From CAZYQW01 sp964649825 (lineage in GTDB: Bacteria; Planctomycetota; B15-G4; JADJEK01): a stretch of DNA of 64,000 nt. The stretch spans positions 1-64,000 of the forward strand of contig CAZYQW010000024.1 in NCBI GenBank assembly GCA_964649825.1. Direction: 5' to 3'. The notes under the pieces are model-generated. The model worked only from the letters and a program-made list of their open reading frames with translations, was not told where the DNA came from and searched no databases. Made by a program: the position numbers and the translations under genes. Shown one piece after another: positions 61,176 to 64,000 of the stretch (position 1 is the stretch's first letter; each line of letters opens with the position of its first letter).

Positions 61176-63731
61176 CTAGGACCCGACCGGAGACGGCTCC
61201 TTCGAGAGCGCGTCGACGCGGCGGCGCAGGCGCTCGACCTCTCGCTCGAGCGCGCGCTCGGACTTGCTCTTCTTCGAGTCGGCCTCGATCCGCTCGAGCG
61301 CGCGGGCGGCGGAACGCCGGACTCGTTCGCTCGGGTCCTGCTGTGCCGCGCGCTTCAGGTCGTCGAGCACCTCGACGGCGACGAGCCCCTGCAGCGCGCG
61401 GATCGCGTTGCTCCGTGTACGCGAGTAGTGATCCTCCAGCCCGCGCTTCACGACTGCGACGGCGCGCTCGCGGGCCTCGTCATCGAACTTGTCCCCGTGC
61501 CGGCCGATGAGCGCGAACGCCTCGTGCCGCAGGTCGACGGAGATCCCGTAGGTCGCGGCGCTGATGAGGTAGGCGGCGGCGCGATCGACGTCCACTTCGG
61601 CCATCGCGCGAAGACCCGCCCGCGGCAACTCGTCCTCGTGCGACGGGACGATCAGAGCCAGTTCGGCGACGTCGAACGCACCGTCGACCTTCACCTTGGC
61701 GAGCGACTCGACCGCTCTGGCGCGCGGTCCGTACGCCACGTCTTCCTTGAACGTGCGCACCAGGTGCGTGGACACCTCGAGGTCCTTCTCGAACGCGCCG
61801 AGCGCCTCGACGACGCGCCTTCGTACGCGGGCGTCCCGGTCGTTGAGCGCCGCGATCAACGCGTGCTTCGCCACGCCTCCCTTCTTCACCTCGAGGGCCT
61901 CCGCCGCCTCGCGCTTCACCCGCTCGTGGACGTTCGACAGAAGCACTCGCGCCAGACACTCCTCCGCGCGCGGGTCCGCGACGTCCTTCAACGCGATGAC
62001 CGCCTCCAGCCGGCCGATGACGTCGTCATCCTGCTCCGCGATCTCGATCCACTCCTCGACGGGACGCGGAAACGTCAGCTCCTTGAGGATCCATCCCCCT
62101 TTGTCGAAGCGCACGCGCGAGGGGCGGCCGCCGAGCGCGAAAGAGAACGTCTGCTCCTTCTCGGTGACGAAGACGCGCCGCAGATCGCTCCGGCCGTCCA
62201 CGACGAACTCGACGTCGACCGGCGTCCGAAAGACCGGCACGAGCTTGCCGGTCTTCTGCGTTTGCTTTACCTTCAGCGTTCCCTGCCCGGCCGGATCGTC
62301 GTAGTCGAAACTCACCTCGAAGCGCGGGTAGCCGGCGAGGTAGACCCACTGCTGGAAGAACCATTCGAGGTTGCGCCCGGTCGACTCGAAGATCGCCACC
62401 TGGAAGTCATGCGTATCGACGAGCCCCAGCCGGTGTTTCTCGAGGTAGTGGCGGATCGCCTTCCGGAACGCGTCGTCGCCCAGCACGAAGCGCAGCATGT
62501 GGAGGACCGATGCGCCCTTCGTGTAGACGTGATTGCTGTCGCGCGAGCCGTCGCGCGAGAAGAAGTCGACCACCATCGGCCGCGGCGCGTCGGCCGGGTC
62601 GGACCGCTTGAACGACTGCTGGTTCCCCCACGCGTCGACGCGGAACTCGTCGATGCCGTCGCGGTGCTCGCGAAAGAGCGCCTCGTAGTACGTGGCGAAC
62701 CCTTCGTTCAGCCACAGGTCGGCCCACGAGCGACAGGTGGCCAGGTCGCCGAACCATTGGTGCGCCGCCTCGTGCGCGACGAGCCCGATGCTGGTGCGCT
62801 CGAGCCCCGCCGTCTCGTCGTGGAGCGTGCGGTCGGTCTGAAGCGTGCAGCTCACGTTCTCCATGCCACCGACGACGAACTCGGCCACGGCGACCTGAGC
62901 GTACTTCGGCCACGGATACTCCACGCCGGTGTGCCAAGAGAAGAACTCGAGCATGTCCGGCGTCTCGCCGAACGAGCGGCGGGCCGCCTCCTCGCCGACG
63001 CCCTCCGCGACGAAGTACTCGATCTGCTTGTCGCGCCACGTGTCCGCGTACCGTTCCCACGTCCCGACCGCAAACGCGATCAGGTAGGTCGAGTTCGGCT
63101 GTTCCATTCGGTAGTGGAACGTCCGCCACCCGGGCTCGGAATCCTCGACCGCCGCGAAGACTCCATTCGAGACCGCGGTCAGCCCCTCCTTGACCGTCAG
63201 CCGCGTCTCCCATGTCGTGCGATCGTTCGGGTTGTCGTAGATCGGCACCCAGTAATGGTTGTCCTCGTCCTGTCCCTGCGTCCAGCACTGGTACGGTTTG
63301 TCCGGGTAGCCGGGTTCGGGTCGGACCCAATAGAGCCCGACGACCGGCGAGCCGTGATAGCCGATCTCGACGTCGACGCTCTCGCCGTCGCCGTACTTCC
63401 GATCGAGAGTCACCAAGACCCGGTCGTCGGTGGTTCGAAACGGCTGCTTGCGTCCGCCGACCGCGACGTACCGGAGCGAGAGCCCCTCCGCGTCGAACGC
63501 GATCTCGCGCCGATCGCGCCCGAGGATCGAGAGCGAGTGCTTCACCACGCCGTCGATAGTCTTCGCCTCGAGGTCGAGGCGCGCGTCGATCCTCACGTGC
63601 TGGAGGTCGTACTCGCGCTCGCGCTCCGCCGCGTCGCCGAACTCGGGATTCGGGGTCCCTTCGAAGCCCTGCGCGCCGCCGATGCGGGCCGAAACGACGA
63701 GCAGACCGATCGCGAGCCAGGGCGTGCGCAC
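61176..63731 (-). CDS. Exported M1-family aminopeptidase with HEAT-like repeats
   Basis: An 851-residue zinc metallopeptidase. A signal peptide (to about GGAQG) is followed by the M1 N-terminal beta domain, then the catalytic domain with GGMEN (288-292), the zinc motif HEAAH (H320, E321, H324) and E343 in LNEGFATY. A tyrosine in NHVYTKGASVLH is the usual transition-state residue. The C-terminal third (about 600-830) is a run of HEAT-like helical repeats (for example RLEAVIALKDVADPRAEECLARVL), and the tail is basic. The start is GTG at 63731 after GGGAGGT. It would trim N-terminal residues from exported peptides; the HEAT region may guide substrates. Confidence 0.9.
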   Translation of the reverse strand: MRTPWLAIGLLVVSARIGGAQGFEGTPNPEFGDAAEREREYDLQHVRIDARLDLEAKTIDGVVKHSLSILGRDRREIAFDAEGLSLRYVAVGGRKQPFRTTDDRVLVTLDRKYGDGESVDVEIGYHGSPVVGLYWVRPEPGYPDKPYQCWTQGQDEDNHYWVPIYDNPNDRTTWETRLTVKEGLTAVSNGVFAAVEDSEPGWRTFHYRMEQPNSTYLIAFAVGTWERYADTWRDKQIEYFVAEGVGEEAARRSFGETPDMLEFFSWHTGVEYPWPKYAQVAVAEFVVGGMENVSCTLQTDRTLHDETAGLERTSIGLVAHEAAHQWFGDLATCRSWADLWLNEGFATYYEALFREHRDGIDEFRVDAWGNQQSFKRSDPADAPRPMVVDFFSRDGSRDSNHVYTKGASVLHMLRFVLGDDAFRKAIRHYLEKHRLGLVDTHDFQVAIFESTGRNLEWFFQQWVYLAGYPRFEVSFDYDDPAGQGTLKVKQTQKTGKLVPVFRTPVDVEFVVDGRSDLRRVFVTEKEQTFSFALGGRPSRVRFDKGGWILKELTFPRPVEEWIEIAEQDDDVIGRLEAVIALKDVADPRAEECLARVLLSNVHERVKREAAEALEVKKGGVAKHALIAALNDRDARVRRRVVEALGAFEKDLEVSTHLVRTFKEDVAYGPRARAVESLAKVKVDGAFDVAELALIVPSHEDELPRAGLRAMAEVDVDRAAAYLISAATYGISVDLRHEAFALIGRHGDKFDDEARERAVAVVKRGLEDHYSRTRSNAIRALQGLVAVEVLDDLKRAAQQDPSERVRRSAARALERIEADSKKSKSERALEREVERLRRRVDALSKEPSPVGS

Positions 63732-63809
63732 GGGGACCTCCCGAAGAGCGTGGGGACGTGACAGCGGTGCGGGCCACGATACCCGTCGCTCCGGAATCCC
63801 GCCACTTCC

Positions 63810-64000
63810 TCAGCCGCGCGCGTCGCGGGAATAGAGGAACGGCGCGCCGTCCGCGTGAATGAACCCGCGCGCGTCGAACGCGAACGTACGCCCGGACACG
63901 TCCCTCGCCGCCACGGCGAGAGCATGCTCACCGTTCGGCAGCGGCGGCACCGGTCCGTGCAGCGAGAAGGTGGAGTGCGTCCAGCCGTGCCAATCCTCGA
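63810..64000 (-). CDS. C-terminal part of a gene running off the window
   Basis: The last 63 codons of a minus-strand gene whose 5' part lies beyond 64000. Read from the window edge they give EDWHGWTHSTFSLHGPVP and then LPNGEHALAVAARDVSG and a closing YSRDARG before TGA, with strong G/C third-position bias. The 'LPNGEHALAVAARD' phrase resembles closing beta-sandwich strands of exported proteins. No family can be named from this fragment. About 78 bp separate it from the M1 peptidase start, so they may share an operon. Confidence 0.7.
   Translation of the reverse strand, partial: EDWHGWTHSTFSLHGPVPPLPNGEHALAVAARDVSGRTFAFDARGFIHADGAPFLYSRDARG

Overview
The window is gene-dense, high-GC bacterial chromosomal DNA (roughly two thirds G+C by eye), with strong G/C preference at third codon positions and many 1-4 nt stop/start overlaps. 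The gene content suggests a member of the Planctomycetota: two ECF sigma factors of the kind common in that phylum (the 'TLQ-TALVNEAW' type), a Ser/Thr kinase fused to a formylglycine-generating-enzyme-like domain, secreted CHRD and beta-helix proteins, and a MoxR/DUF58/DUF4350/DUF4129/SpoIIM/RDD cluster. This placement is an inference from family content. No rRNA, tRNA, CRISPR array, insertion sequence, phage gene or origin was seen.

Layout. 0-10 kb: an ECF sigma factor, a secreted CHRD protein, a periplasmic trypsin-like protease, a small exported protein, a serine hydrolase, a swivel-first aconitase-family enzyme and an SDR oxidoreductase. 10.7-15.9 kb: a Gld-type ABC exporter operon (ATPase, permease-GldG fusion, DUF4340 protein carrying an embedded GspG-like domain). 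16-20.8 kb, minus strand: a ferric-ion-type ABC importer with a rhodanese gene inside the operon. 20.9-25.2 kb: an HDOD/GAF-like/GGDEF regulator, purM and a radical SAM/SPASM protein. 25.3-30.3 kb: a lipoprotein resembling an inactivated alkaline-phosphatase-superfamily enzyme, an unknown exported protein, a Bcp-type peroxiredoxin with an in-frame TGA exactly at the peroxidatic cysteine (a candidate selenoprotein with a candidate SECIS hairpin), and a small operon of a 57-residue membrane protein, a PepSY-type membrane protein and a fatty acid hydroxylase-type enzyme. 30.5-38.3 kb: a large Asp-box (BNR) propeller protein, a beta-helix protein, an ECF sigma/anti-sigma pair and a dicarboxylate/amino-acid:cation symporter. 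38.4-45.2 kb: a membrane protein and the six-gene MoxR operon. 45.4-51.3 kb: a TolC/HlyD/MacB-type tripartite efflux operon followed by an endonuclease III-like gene. 51.3-58 kb: an ECF sigma factor divergent from a subtilase with Glu in place of the catalytic Asp, a clear intrinsic terminator, and a sigma factor/kinase/small-protein operon. 58-64 kb: a Tat-exported NAD-dependent epimerase-like protein, a membrane glycosyltransferase-like pair, an M1 aminopeptidase with HEAT-like repeats, and the 3' end of a gene running off the window.

Most genes serve the envelope: export, efflux, metal uptake, secreted proteases and surface proteins, controlled by several ECF sigma systems. The most notable observation is the UGA-containing peroxiredoxin at 28273-28761. 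Other points of interest are the GspG-like insertion in the Gld operon, the subtilase Asp-to-Glu change, the degenerate phosphatase, the structured leader ahead of the radical SAM gene, and a 19-nt element shared by the 3' ends of two distant genes.
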